Source: Bilabrum cf. latius
Lineage: Eukaryota > Bigyra: Bicosoecida > Bigyra > Bicosoecida
DNA: 64,000 nucleotides
Direction: 5' to 3'
Assembly: GCA_965178125.1 (NCBI GenBank)
Contig: OZ237750.1
Coordinates: 62,001 to 126,000, forward strand
Below the pieces are notes generated by a model that was not told the origin of the DNA, made no database searches, and worked only from the letters and a program-made list of their open reading frames with translations. Numbering within the stretch: the stretch's first letter is position 1; each line of letters begins with the position of its first letter. The translations under genes and the position numbers were made by a program. Shown here piece by piece: positions 1 to 11,300 of this stretch.

Positions 1-2087
1 CATCTCCTGATTCTGCGCCACCCCTGAGCTCATCTCGCAGCCCGACCAGCTCCGGCGCCGTCAGCAGCAGCAGGGAGAGCATGTCCACCATGAGGTTTAC
101 GAACCTTCGCTCAAACTTCGACGGAGAAGAACTTCGGCGCCCGTCTCTGGTCGTTGCATCGGTAACATCAGTTGACGTAGCCTAGGCGCTGGCTGTGACG
201 AGCGTTGCACCCGGGCTATCCTCGCTTGCACCCGCGTCGCGACCGTCTGCGCCGCGTAGTAGCCTGGCTAGCGTGACATACGTGGCTCTCGAATCGAGCA
301 AGTCGCACAGGTGCCTCAAAATCTTGGCTCCTCGCGTCTCTCGCAGCCTTTCCCTGGTCCTTAACTGCTCGAGCACGCTGCGAAGAAGCCTGCCACGGAA
401 GGCGGCCGGGTCCACCTGGCACATGGCCCCGAGCACTTCGAGGTGCGAGCCCAGCTCCCCCTCAGAAATGCTCTCGTTGGACACATTGGTCAGCAGAGGC
501 AAAGAAACGGAGTCAACCGCAGACATGACGTGCCCTGGGTACAGCTCCAGCAGCAGCAGCAACCAGGCCAGCGACCACGCCCGGCAAAGCTTGCTGTCCG
601 AAGACACGTACTTGGTGACCATCTCAACCAGCATGCGGATATCGGTGGACTGAAGACGGCCCCCACCTGAAGGATCCGCGTCTTCGTTCTCGTCGCTATC
701 CGCTGCTTGGTCTACGTTCCCGGCAGATGCAGCTGCCGTGGCAGCACCTGCGGACGCAGCGGCCGCACCGCTTGCAGCCGCCCCTTTCGCGGTACCTTTG
801 CCCGAGCTACTCCCGCCTTCTATACCACCCGGCTGACCGGCACTACTCTCGCCCAAGGCACCGCCGGTACTCACCGTCATGCTAGCCCCACTAGCTCCAG
901 CAGCAACCCCGCCGGTGGGCCGGCCGTCGCCTTCAGACATGAGTCGTGCGAGCCCCATGAGCACCCTGTTCACCCCCTGGGCCTCCTCCTGCACAGCTGC
1001 GTCCTCATCCGAGGCAGCCAGCAGCACGGCCTTCACAGTGGAGGGAAGCATGCGAGCCGCGCCCCTGCCGCACCTCTCTGTCACCAGCCTGGTCCACCGC
1101 AGTGCAACCCTCCGCGGATATGTCGGTCCGGACTCTACCTGCTGCACCAGCTTGGCCACCACTGCAGGGGCGTTGATGCCTCGGAGCAGCTCGTCGGGTG
1201 CGAGTGTCTCCACGATCGCGTAGAACCGCTCAAGCGCCTGCGCAGCAGCATCGCTGACCTCTGGCGCGCGGGTGCTTGTTGCGAGCAGTTCCAGGAGCCG
1301 ATCCACAAATTCAGATAAGAAAACCACCATGTCGATCCCGGGCACGTTATCCAGTGCCTGCAGCCACCACACCATGAGCAGGGACAGGTCCTTGGACGTG
1401 CTCTGGCACACCTACAGCAGCACGGGGAGAAACCCAGCCACGTCGAAATCCTCCCCGGCCTGGTACACCACCTCCCGCAGCAGCTCGTTCAGTCGCTGGG
1501 CCGCCCCCACGACGCGCAAGTCATCGTCCTGGTGCAATCTAGCCACCGCTACGAAGAGGATCCGTACGAGGACTGGGTCCGTGGCCATGGCGCTCCTCGA
1601 GGTCTTGCACAGCTCGAATAGAGCCTCCACCCCCTACAGCCTGAGCTCGGGCTCCCGCGCGCCTACCACCTCCATGGTCGCCCGGAGCATCTCTGCCACA
1701 TGCGGCTCCAGCTATGCCTGGGTGAGGACCCTGGCGAGCTCCTTGATGACTGCCATGGCTCCCTGCAATGAGGTGAGCAGCACGGGATAGACTCACGCTT
1801 TGTGGACCAGCAGATAGTGCAGTTAATACGATTTTGACGCAGTACAAGCTCACCATTATTGCTAGTAGGTCCTATTGTCCCATCTATAGATCCGTAAATA
1901 CTCGAATGACATCTGCAGCGCCTTGCTTGTTCTCGATAAGCAAGCCTCTAACGATGTGTCCGATTGCCGTTGCGCCTCTTGATCGCTCCGTGGCATCTCT
2001 GCCCCGTAAACGACGCAATTCCTGCACAATATTCATCGAAATGTGTTGCCAAATAAAATACTGACGGAGTTCATGCCATGAAGACAT
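1..2087 (-). CDS. VAC14: VAC14 homologue, scaffold of the PIKfyve/Fab1 lipid kinase complex (3' end cut by window edge)
   Basis: VAC14 is the HEAT-repeat scaffold that holds the Fab1/PIKfyve kinase and Fig4 phosphatase on endolysosomal membranes to control PI(3,5)P2. I model two exons, 2087-1854 and 1762-1, joined by a GTGAGC...TTGCAG intron in phase 0. Family signatures seen in order: an N-terminal helix block with IVQELRR, then EALFELCK, then DFDVAGFLPVLL, followed directly by the WWLQALDNVPGIDMVVFL block, and near the end FVNLMVDMLSLLLLTAPEL, matching the family's C-terminal helix. Six in-frame TAG codons (1884, 1872, 1712, 1634, 1412, 182) interrupt this; the family sequence continues across each. 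No TAA or TGA occurs in frame. The ATG at 2085-2087 is the first available and could be preceded by another exon. The C-terminus leaves the window. A Gly/Ala/Ser-rich linker sits in the middle of the protein. Confidence 0.88.
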
Positions 2088-2393
2088 TCGCAGCAGTCTC
2101 AGTGCAGCTTACTGTTTCAGGAATCAACGACTATCCTCCCCGTGCGCTACTGGAGCCAGCTGACTGCTAACCAGATGATGCCATTGATGGAATTGATAGT
2201 ACTGATGCCAAATGACAGCGCCAACCGACTCAAATACACTTTTTGTTGCAGTTGCAGATCGCGTCCTAGAACCATCACGCTACAATTGTCAAATCGGATT
2301 TTGCGGTGTTTGAACTGGGCGGTGGAAGGCAACAAACCGCCCATCTTCGTGCTTACTTATCCAAATACCATGAATATCGGAATAAGCAACATT

Positions 2394-3474
2394 ATGGAAG
2401 ACCCCATGGTTAGTATGGCATCCTATATGCTCGATTTTTGCGCATTTTAACCGAATGTGAACAGCCCATGCGCAACAATAAATAGTCAAATAGCCCTACC
2501 GCAGGCCATCTTTACTTTGGCGGTGATTTTGCTGCCTCCTGTCAAACATTGGTTTGACTGCTTTGGGTATGGCATCAGGGAGCTTGCATTCAAGAGCGAG
2601 ACTTGCCAGGCGACGTTTGTGCAAGATATCAGCAACTACTTCACGGACCGCTATTTCTTGGCGGCTCTCGGGATTTACTTGGTAGTGCTCTTCTACGTCC
2701 AGCCGTCGAAGAAGGTCAAGTCGTTTGGTTGGTACGGGCTCGTGAAAGGCCATTGGTACCTGCTGAACGCCTGCTTTATCCATTTTCTCATGGATGGCTG
2801 CGTCGGTGTCCTCTCCCAGTTCAAAGACCAGGAGTCGTGGGGGCACTCCTGGGACCTCATGTACCACCAGTACCGTTTGCTTGACATCCGCTTCCAGCGC
2901 CTGGACTGGAACGGAGAGCCGAACACGCGTTACCCCATCAACTGGGTGGTGCCGGCCATCATGGGCACGATGGAGATGCTCATCCACGCCCCCCTGTGCA
3001 TCGCCACCTACTACGGGTACAAGCACCGCTCCGCCTGGCGCGCCCCCGTGGAGATCCTGGCCTCAATGATCCAGCTCGTGGGCGCCATCATCTTCATGTA
3101 CGGAGAGAACATCCGGGGGGTGCACAACCTGTTCCCCAACTCGATGGACAGCGAGGGCAGCGAGCACGAGGGCATCGACGGCAACTCTGACATGATGCGC
3201 GGCTACAATGACGCCTCGGACACGGGCAAATTGGCCAACATGGGCGTTTACTACTACTTTGGCTTCTGGTTCGCCAACTGGATCTGGATCGTCGTGCCTG
3301 CGTACTTTATCTACGAGTGCACCATGGAGATCGCGGATGCAGTGGACGCGCGCGCCAACACTCTACAGGTGTTTCAGAAGGCCATGGATAACCCCGAGGA
3401 GTTCAGCTTGGCACTGCAGGATCTCTTGGGCGTCGATGGCGGCGACAGCGTGGTCGACTCGGACGGGGAGGAGC

Positions 3475-3518
<44 letters not shown>

Positions 3519-3797
3519 CATGAGGGCGAGGCGGCAGAGGCCGAGGCTGAGCAGGCCTTTGACGCCGCTGAGGAGGCCGCCGAGCAGGAGGATGAGAGCG
3601 ACTCGGAGGAAGAGGAAGAGCAGCAGCAGGAGCAGCCCGAGGCAGAGGAGGAGGAAGAAGAACAGGAGGAAGAAGAGGAGGAAGACAAGCCCCGCAGAGG
3701 GCGCCGCAAGACGACCACTCCCAAGCGCCGCGCCCCGTCAAGGGGCCGCCAGACTAAGTCGAAGCCGAGTTCTCGCAAGTGGGGGACTGACATGTGA
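2394..3797 (+). CDS. EBP: Emopamil-binding-protein-like sterol delta8-delta7 isomerase with long acidic then basic tail
   Basis: Predicted endoplasmic-reticulum membrane enzyme of sterol synthesis that moves the C8-C9 double bond to C7-C8 (EXPERA/EBP family). The membrane core, about residues 6-280, shows the family pattern: FIHFLMDG (His plus an acidic residue), then the Glu in GTMEML, then FWFANWIWIVVP. EBP proteins are usually 200-250 residues; here about 150 extra residues follow, first a Glu/Asp run from about position 3460 and then an Arg/Lys-rich tail from about 3690, ending at TGA. No in-frame TAG is present. The open frame starts after a TAA at 2448 without an ATG, so I propose a 15-base first exon (2394-2408, MEDPM) joined by a GTTAGT...CGCAG intron (2409-2504); this first exon is tentative. 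Divergent from VAC14, 306 bases apart. Confidence 0.82.
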
Positions 3798-4024
3798 GCA
3801 GCTGCAGTATCTCCTGATCTAGATCTAGTGGGGTCGATTGGTTCCGGTATGAGCGCCTCACCGGCTGCCGGCCCAAGGTCCGGTCACCTTTGGAAGCGTT
3901 TCGGGCCTAGAGCGTTCAAATGTGGAAAACAAGAATTGAATGCTTGCCATGTCATCCGATGGGTTTACGACCGCTAATTGCGAGCTTCAACTCTGGTCAC
4001 TGCCATACTGGCCTACTTCACACC

Positions 4025-7000
4025 TCAAATCCTGCCTCGCCTACTCTTGGTGCTCCCAGTGCTCCTCCCGGACGACCCTCTCGTCAGCTGGCCCGTCCTC
4101 AAGCCACTCCCCGGTCTCGAGGACAGCAGCTGCGCACCCCCTGCGATGGCGGCGCGGTTGGCGCGTCGACCCAGGCCCAGTCCCACCGCCCGGGAGCCAG
4201 CTGCCGCATGCCCGCCCGGCCTCCCTGCACCGCCCCCAGACCGGGTCGGCACGGGGCCTGCCTGCGTGCCTGGGCCCCCATCACCACGCGGACTGCTGCT
4301 GCCTCTACCCCCCCTGTGAGGAGCTCCATCACCGGACTGCCTTGCGCCGCCAGGACTGCCCCCATCATCTGGCGCCTCCTCCTCCTCGCCCGAGCCCTCC
4401 TCGTTGTCCTTGCCCTCGCCAGCACCATCGCCATCCACGCCCACTAGCAAGGGCCGAGCACCGCCCCGTCCAGCCACCATGGGTGATACTGCCGGCGATG
4501 GTCCATTGGAGCCGCGCAGCTGCATACCGGCAGGCAAGGCTACTGGACGGGGCCGCTGGCTACCTGCTGCTGGCGATGAGCCCGGGGATACGATAGGCGT
4601 GGCCTACCCATCACCGGCGAGACCTGAGCTGGGGCCAATCCCATTTGCATCTGTGCTCGCGCGTGCAGAGGGTGGCGCGCCGTCGCTCACGCGATGCTCC
4701 TGCAGTGCATTGCTAGGTATGGGCTTGCCACCAGAGCGCAGCCGCATTCGGAGCGACGCACTGCTCGCCCGGTCCTGCAGCAGTTGCAGCTGCTCCTGCC
4801 TGAGAATGCCCGGCCTAGCCAGCCCTTTGGCTGCCACAAGCCCAAGGGCTAGGGCATGGCTCCCGCGGCCAGCCCGATGACCCCCCTGCCAGTCCGCTCG
4901 CTTGACGGATGCTGCTGCTGCTGCTACTGTTTGTCCCTTGCCGAGCTTTACGTCGCCCTGCACGCACTTGAGGGCCCCTTGCACCGCTGTCACTAGACCC
5001 ATCACGCCTGCGTCCCAGGACTCTCCGCCCAGCAGTGCCTTGGCCGGCAGGAGTCGGGCCGCATGAATCACCTCGTCTCTGCGGTAGTTCCACCCTGGCG
5101 CCACGTGCGACCCCGGCGTTCTGATGCTCACCCGCTCGATCGTCTGGATGGCGTGGAGGACGGCGCCGGACACTGTGGTCGCTCGAGCGTGGCGGTCCTG
5201 GGCCATTGCAGCAATCGCCTCGATCACGGCACTCGCCGCTGCCGAGGCTCGGAGGTTCCCCACGGTCTCGCTGCCTCCTTGCGCCCGCACCTGCGGCATC
5301 ATGGCTAGCAGCGCCCCTTCGAGCGCCTCGTGGATGCCGTGCTCCACCTCGGGCTGGTGCTGAGCCAGGCGGCTGGCGGCAGCGATCGGCCCCGTCGCGT
5401 GCTCGGTTAATCCGATCCTGCCAGGACCCAAACCTCCCTGCCTGGCCAGCTGTATCAGCTCTCGGAGGAGCGCCTAGGCCGATGCTTGAGACGAATACGG
5501 GGTGTGGTAGGCTGCAAGTCTGCCAGCGACCGGTGGGGGCTTCCGCACGATTGAATCGGACCGCTGTACCCCACCGGGTGATTGCAAGATCACCTGGGCG
5601 TTCATCAGTGCGGCTCGAAGCTCCTTGCCTATCACATCTGGCAAGGCCTCTTCCTGCAAAGCTGCCCGGGGGGTACTGGCCGCTGGTGCTAGCGGCAGGG
5701 CGGCGAGCGCCGCAGCCACCTGCTTGAGAGCTGTTGCTGAGGAAATCGACAGGTCGGTAGTGGGCCCTTGATCACCTTCAGCGTCGGATTGCTCCTCCAA
5801 CAGGCTGAGCAACTCGTCCGAATCGAGATCTAGGTCTACAGCCGGCAGCCTAACCTTGCCTGCCTCCCTCCATGGCAGCTCCCCACTCCTAGTGGCTGAT
5901 GCCGCCCGTTCCTCAAGGCCTCCCTCCTGTGGTGGAATAGAAGCGCCCTTCCCAACGGATGGATCAAGGTGGATAGGCAGGTGCTGGCAGCTGGCGCTGC
6001 TGCTGGCCCCATCTCCTACGATTTCTCCCGCTTGCTCGTGGCCTAGGGTCCTGTACAGGATCACAAATTCGGGCAGGAGCTGCTCCGGGTGGAAAAAGGC
6101 GAACTCGCCCCTGCCCTGGCTGTAAGCCACTGGAGCCTGCCGCACCGCCTCTTCTCTCCCGTGCCGCCGCACTTCCTGCTGGCACGCTTGCGACACGCGC
6201 TTCAGCTCCTCTGCTGTAAAGTCGGGCAGCTGCTCCCCACCAAGTGCACCGCTAGGATCGCCCCCGTCGTCAGCAGGTTTGCCTTCCAATCGAGCCTTCC
6301 ATTCCTAACCAGGCCCAGCATGCACCACCCCGGGTATTATGGAGCGGCATAGCACTGCGACTCGTATGGCGTCGCCAGGGGGTGAGATGGAGAGGTTCTG
6401 CTGCAACTAGTGGTGCTGATCGTCCACTGTGCTTGGTCTACCACTGCTGTCGGCTGCATGATGTGCCGCGGGGTGCACGGCCGACAGCAGCGGTGGCATC
6501 GGACCGAATCTTCCTGCTCCTGCTCCTGCTCCTGTTCCTGCCTCGCGAGCTGCGAAAGCGTGCGTCTATGCGTCCCTCCGAGCCTCCCGCTCCAGCACGT
6601 GGGCCCGCTGGCCCAGTGCCTTCAGCGCCGCCTCTCGCCGGCTCGTCGCCCGATTGCCCGCCTTGGTTCCCGCCGGTGCATTCGTGCGCATCCCTGGATG
6701 GGCCCAATCTAGGGCTCCAGCTGGGGGCCAAAAGCTTGAGCTGGGAGCACCTTGCAGTGCATTGCGGGTGGTGCCGTCGCTTGTCTCGGCGCCATCTGCT
6801 GCATCGCTTCGCAGCGCCATGCCTCGCTCGCTCTCGGGAGTCGAGTACCGGCTGGCGCGGATCCAGGGAACACCATACTAATTGCATTGCAGCGCACGTG
6901 CAGCGGCCGCTCCTGCGTTCACGGCAGCCTCCGCCCACCCCGAGAGGTGACCAGCAGAGGCGCCAAGCCACGCACCAGCCGATGTCGCTGCATCTGTCTT

Positions 7001-7552
7001 GCCGAGTCCCTCGCCTGTCTCGAAATGAATCGCCCCGAGCCTCGCAGCCGCCTCCTGCATGCTTCCGCTCGTTGCTCCTGTCTCTGCGCCCTAGCCAACC
7101 GAGTGGAGGCTCTTCGCATCCCTTGCGAGGGAAGAGGCGGTCGATGGAGAGGATGAGCCTGAGGGCGAGGATGTCCGTCCTCCGAATCCTGCAGTCTGTC
7201 TCGCCTCGTGAGTCACTCGAGCCTTGAACACGCTGTTTGCTACTCCTAAAAGCGCATCGCCGGCGTCATCCCCACTGTCCATCTTGCCTGCATCCTGAGA
7301 TTCGCCGGCTTTTTCCACTGAAAGCGGGCAGCAAGGCCCAAAGCCACGGACCATAAGGGCCGGCAGCACGCTCGGGTGTGGGTGCACAAATACACCCCTG
7401 ACTGATCCTGGCGGGAGGCCCTGGGACCTCTGTTGGAACGCCGCAAGCAGGCCTGGGTTGTGCAGGCGCAACACGCCAGACACCGCGAAGCGACCAAATT
7501 GAGTTCTCGCTGGACCAGAAGCATTGAAGAACCCTGGGCGCACGTTGCTCAT
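4025..7552 (-). CDS. Hypothetical protein, 1,175 residues, no recognised domain
   Basis: I do not recognise this protein. One open frame runs from an ATG at 7552 to a TGA at 4025 and contains seven in-frame TAG codons (7091, 6878, 6566, 6407, 6305, 5474, 4604) but no TAA or TGA. Composition is rich in Ala, Gly, Ser and Gln with little transmembrane character. The best-ordered parts are an acidic segment near 5800 (DLDLDSDELLSLLEE), an Ala-rich helical region around 5400-4900 and a basic Gly/Ser/Arg C-terminus. Around 6300-6560 the composition changes and a hidden intron is possible. Convergent with the EBP-like gene, 227 bases between stops. That all seven interruptions are TAG argues that this is a real gene under the altered code. 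Confidence 0.6.
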
Positions 7553-8370
7553 TGCTGCAGTTTCACACCTATGAAACTGCCCCAGGCTTCGTGGGAGCCA
7601 CTGCAGTCTAAGGCTGCCGCAGGACTCTGCGGCGAGATGCTAAGACATCGTTTCTAAAGCATGCCTGCACAAAGCAGTCTCTGCCGATCTAGAGGCCAGT
7701 CTCTGATCCAAACATAATCGAAATGCTAGCTATTGTACTAGCGAAGCTGACTAGAATGCGAATCGAGCCTAGGATCGTTGGCAAGTAGCCTACTGATGGA
7801 GTTGCACGTCTGCACGTGCAGACGGACTCAGAGTCTTCAGCCTCGACAACGACTCATGTAGTCCATTAAAGCTTAAATTCAAAAGAGCAGGACGGCGCTA
7901 CTCTTGACTGGCGCTGTAATTCTCCAAAGAATGGGAGTCTGGGATGCTGGGGTGCCGTTCAAACTAGCCTCCTCGACTTGGGACGATAATTCTGCCGCCG
8001 GTACCCTGCACGACTTGCTACATGCCTTCAGATCTTATTGCGGAAACCTACATGAATTAGACATTCTGAAAAACTATACTGCGCAAATTCAAATATCAAG
8101 AAAAACCGGAATCACCGGCTTCATCGCGACGGCTGCTGCACCGGCGGTCCGTGCAGCAACTGCAGGCTGACAAATCAGTCCGCATCGCCAGATGGAACTC
8201 CAAGTCACCTGCCCATCCACCTGGTGCGATTAATCCTTCAGCTCTCAGGAACACCAGCACAGGCAGATGGTCCCAGGTCGGACTGGTAATGGCCCCAAGC
8301 AGCTGTGCATTCGATGCCGCCCCGCAAGGCTATTCGCGCTGATTTGACGCCGTCCATTGCATGTGCTATC
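7553..8370. other. Intergenic stretch between two minus-strand genes
   Basis: No gene is supported here. AT content is higher than in the flanking genes. A plus-strand open frame of 88 codons (7904-8170) has no recognisable motif. The region should hold the promoter of the hypothetical gene that starts at 7552 and the 3' region of the CHAT-NTPase gene that ends at 8371. Confidence 0.4.
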
Positions 8371-11300
8371 TCACGATATCTACCTCACCGCCCGCTACAT
8401 TGCATCCACCACAAAATCTCCTGCCCGTGCCGCGAGGATCTGCACATTGGTATCAAGCAGCCACCTGCGGATGCGTTCAGCTGCCCCTGGGTTCTTCTTA
8501 GCGTGGGACAGCAAATCTGCAATACGCCCCATCACAGCCGAAATTGGAGTGATCTATCCATCTCCCGCGCCTGCTGTTGGCTTTATCGTGAACGATCTCA
8601 GCGCCACAACGAGCGCAACTACGTGCATCTCGGCAGGACTGCTGTCGGGAAACTCCAGCAGGGTGGCCGTGCCGTGCGTCTCAGCGGCCAGGTGGATCAG
8701 GTTCAACCGAGCTAGAGCAGCCACCAGACTGGCCTTGGTGTATTCTGCTATAGGGTCGTTGGACTCTTCCTCAAACATCCAGACGCTTCCAAGCCGGACA
8801 GCAGCGCGTAGTCCGATGCGAGAGGTGCGCGAGTCGTTGTGTCCTGCCATGCGTGCCAGCTGCACCAGGACCTCGCGCTCTGATGGATCTCCAAGATCTT
8901 CAAGTCGCTATCGCTCCTTCAAAAGAAAAGGTAATGCCTTGGTCGCGCTTGCAACGTCATCAATTGCACCATGAGCTGCAGCTGGTGCGGCCACGCCGGC
9001 TTTTGGAGCATCGCTGGTACTGGCTCCATCAATCGCTAGACCTGCGGCTCCTATTACCTTCGCGCTCGAGGCTCGAACGATGGATGTCTGCACAACCCTA
9101 TTGGGCTCCTGAAAGGGGGTTGTCAGGTTCGGCGGTGGTCGCGAACCAATAACGACACCACGGGATGCGTAGACCCGTGCAGATGCACATGCACCCGCTA
9201 CATTACCTACAACGATAGCACTGCGCTAGCTGACAGCTCTGATGAAAGCTTCGAGTGCTCCACCGGCCGGACTGGATCGTGATGGCAAACCGCAGGTCCA
9301 TTGCAGGTCATCAGGTATATTATCGAAAGAAGCGAGCTTGTCGGCTTCCACGACCTTTCCAAGGCGCCGAAGAGGCAGGCCATTCTCCTTCAATACCGCC
9401 TTCGCGCGCCCACGCAAGACCTTGAACGTTTCATGCGACCGATCGTCGCTCTTGTTCCCGGCAGTATCAGGTTGCGGCTGCTCTTTATCAGTCAAGACAT
9501 CCGCATTCAGATCCTTCAGCCCAGCAGCGCATTTAAAGAGAGCGTCCCGATCCGACATTGATTCGAGCACTTCCTTGATGACCATCTTATCCTACTCTGC
9601 TGAGGCCTCCTGACGTTTTTGTCCGGCAGACATCAGGCAGTCGGGATCGAGCCTGGGCACGCTGCCTTGCTTCTACTTGTCTCGACGTCTCGCCACATCA
9701 GCAGCATCCGGCGGTATCATGCACGACAGCAATGGCATGTCGCCATAATACCATGCAGGGCAAGACACTATGAGAACGTGGCTGAAGCCAGATTCAGGTG
9801 ACTGTGCAAGCCCGAACGCGATTGAGCCGGCTCCGCGTTCAGCAACGAGTGGCACTACAGATCCACCATGCACGCGGAGCTTTGACTCCGACCAGGCCTG
9901 TAACGCGTCCGATACCATAGTTTGGCTACGTAATTGCTTCACAGAGCCAAGTGGCCACTCTAACGGAGCATCAAGCTCGCCGGAGACGACAGAGTGTGAA
10001 CTTTGCGCGTCTACTGCAAAGACTCTAGGCATCATATTGCCAGTTTTGCTCATCTGTTCGATCCAGAAAAAGTCTGAAATCAGCGAGCGGTGCAGATCTA
10101 GCAAGATCTTGCCATGCCGTCTGACCACATGTAGTTCGACATCGGAGGGAAGCTCATGAGAAACAGGTTCCTGTGTCTTCTTTACTGGCTTTCGCACTGA
10201 CACAGGTGACACGTAGACACTGCCGATAGCCTCGAGCTCATCCGCAGTCTCTTCAATTTGCTAATTAGCCAGCCAAGTGGCTTCCTAGCGAACTAGGCCA
10301 TCCCTTTCCATTCCAAACACGAAGTCAAACTCCCGAAGCGAATGCTCTACCACGTGGAGGCAGTGCTTTTTCACGTCTCGAGTCTTGAGCCAAAATGACT
10401 GACCGATGGACTCTATCACAGCTCTAACCGACGATTTTGTTTTGAGGCTGTGAAGTGTGTTTCCTCTATTCATAGATCCCATCACGATAGTCTTCTGCCC
10501 CACTGCTAACATGGGCACCCCGAGCACACGGATAGTCTCCTGGCCGTCGCGCCCAGGCACATCGACCAATGCAAAAGGGGGAATACGTGCACCGACAACA
10601 GCTTGGTACCCCCAAGCCATTGCACTCGCTTCCTATTTCAGAGCCTTGGCTGCCATCACGCTGCTGCCATACCTGGAAGTAGTGCAACCACTAACCTTCA
10701 GGAATAGGCCTCGCTCCGTATCAATTAGTTTGGTAGATCCGCTGCTGCTAGAGCCTTCAGCTGGACCCCCCTGCTTTATACGGATGGAAGAATCGGCAAA
10801 GCTACGTCTGCCGTACAGCACGTCCGCAATCTCTTCCGCTGATCGCTGGACGCTCGCCTCAAAGTCTAGTTCCGTAGATGCGATGCTGGCAGATGCGGTA
10901 CAGGCAGATGTGGCACTAGGGGTTGCGCTAGTAGCACTAGCAGCTGCACCACTGGCGCCTTCATTGATATTATTACCAGCACCGCTGGGTTGTTCAAGCC
11001 AGCGATGCCCCTAGCTGATGGCGGCCGCGGTCTCGTCTGCCTCGGCCGTGGGAGGCCACTTGATTTGGCCGCGTGGTACAGTATCAGGCATTGCAGTAGC
11101 GACGCTCTACAGCTAAAGAGCTCGCCCTGGAGTGTCGAGACTCCATGTCGACGACTATGCACGGCTTCTAACTAAAGTGGCTGCTGTATCACCGGCTCCT
11201 GCCCGCTGGTCGTCGACTCCAGCCCTCGTGCCCCGCAAGACCGATAGCACGTCATCAATGGAAGTCGCACCGAGGGGTCCACCAGAAGGTCTATCATCTG

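Noticed and set aside
195-1790. Plus-strand ORFs opposite VAC14, and similar antisense ORFs over SMC3, WASH and GPCR-PIPK
   Set aside because: Shadows of GC-rich coding sequence; no family similarity.
7904-8170. Plus-strand ORF of 88 codons
   Set aside because: No motif, no clear start context and no continuation; kept as unassigned.
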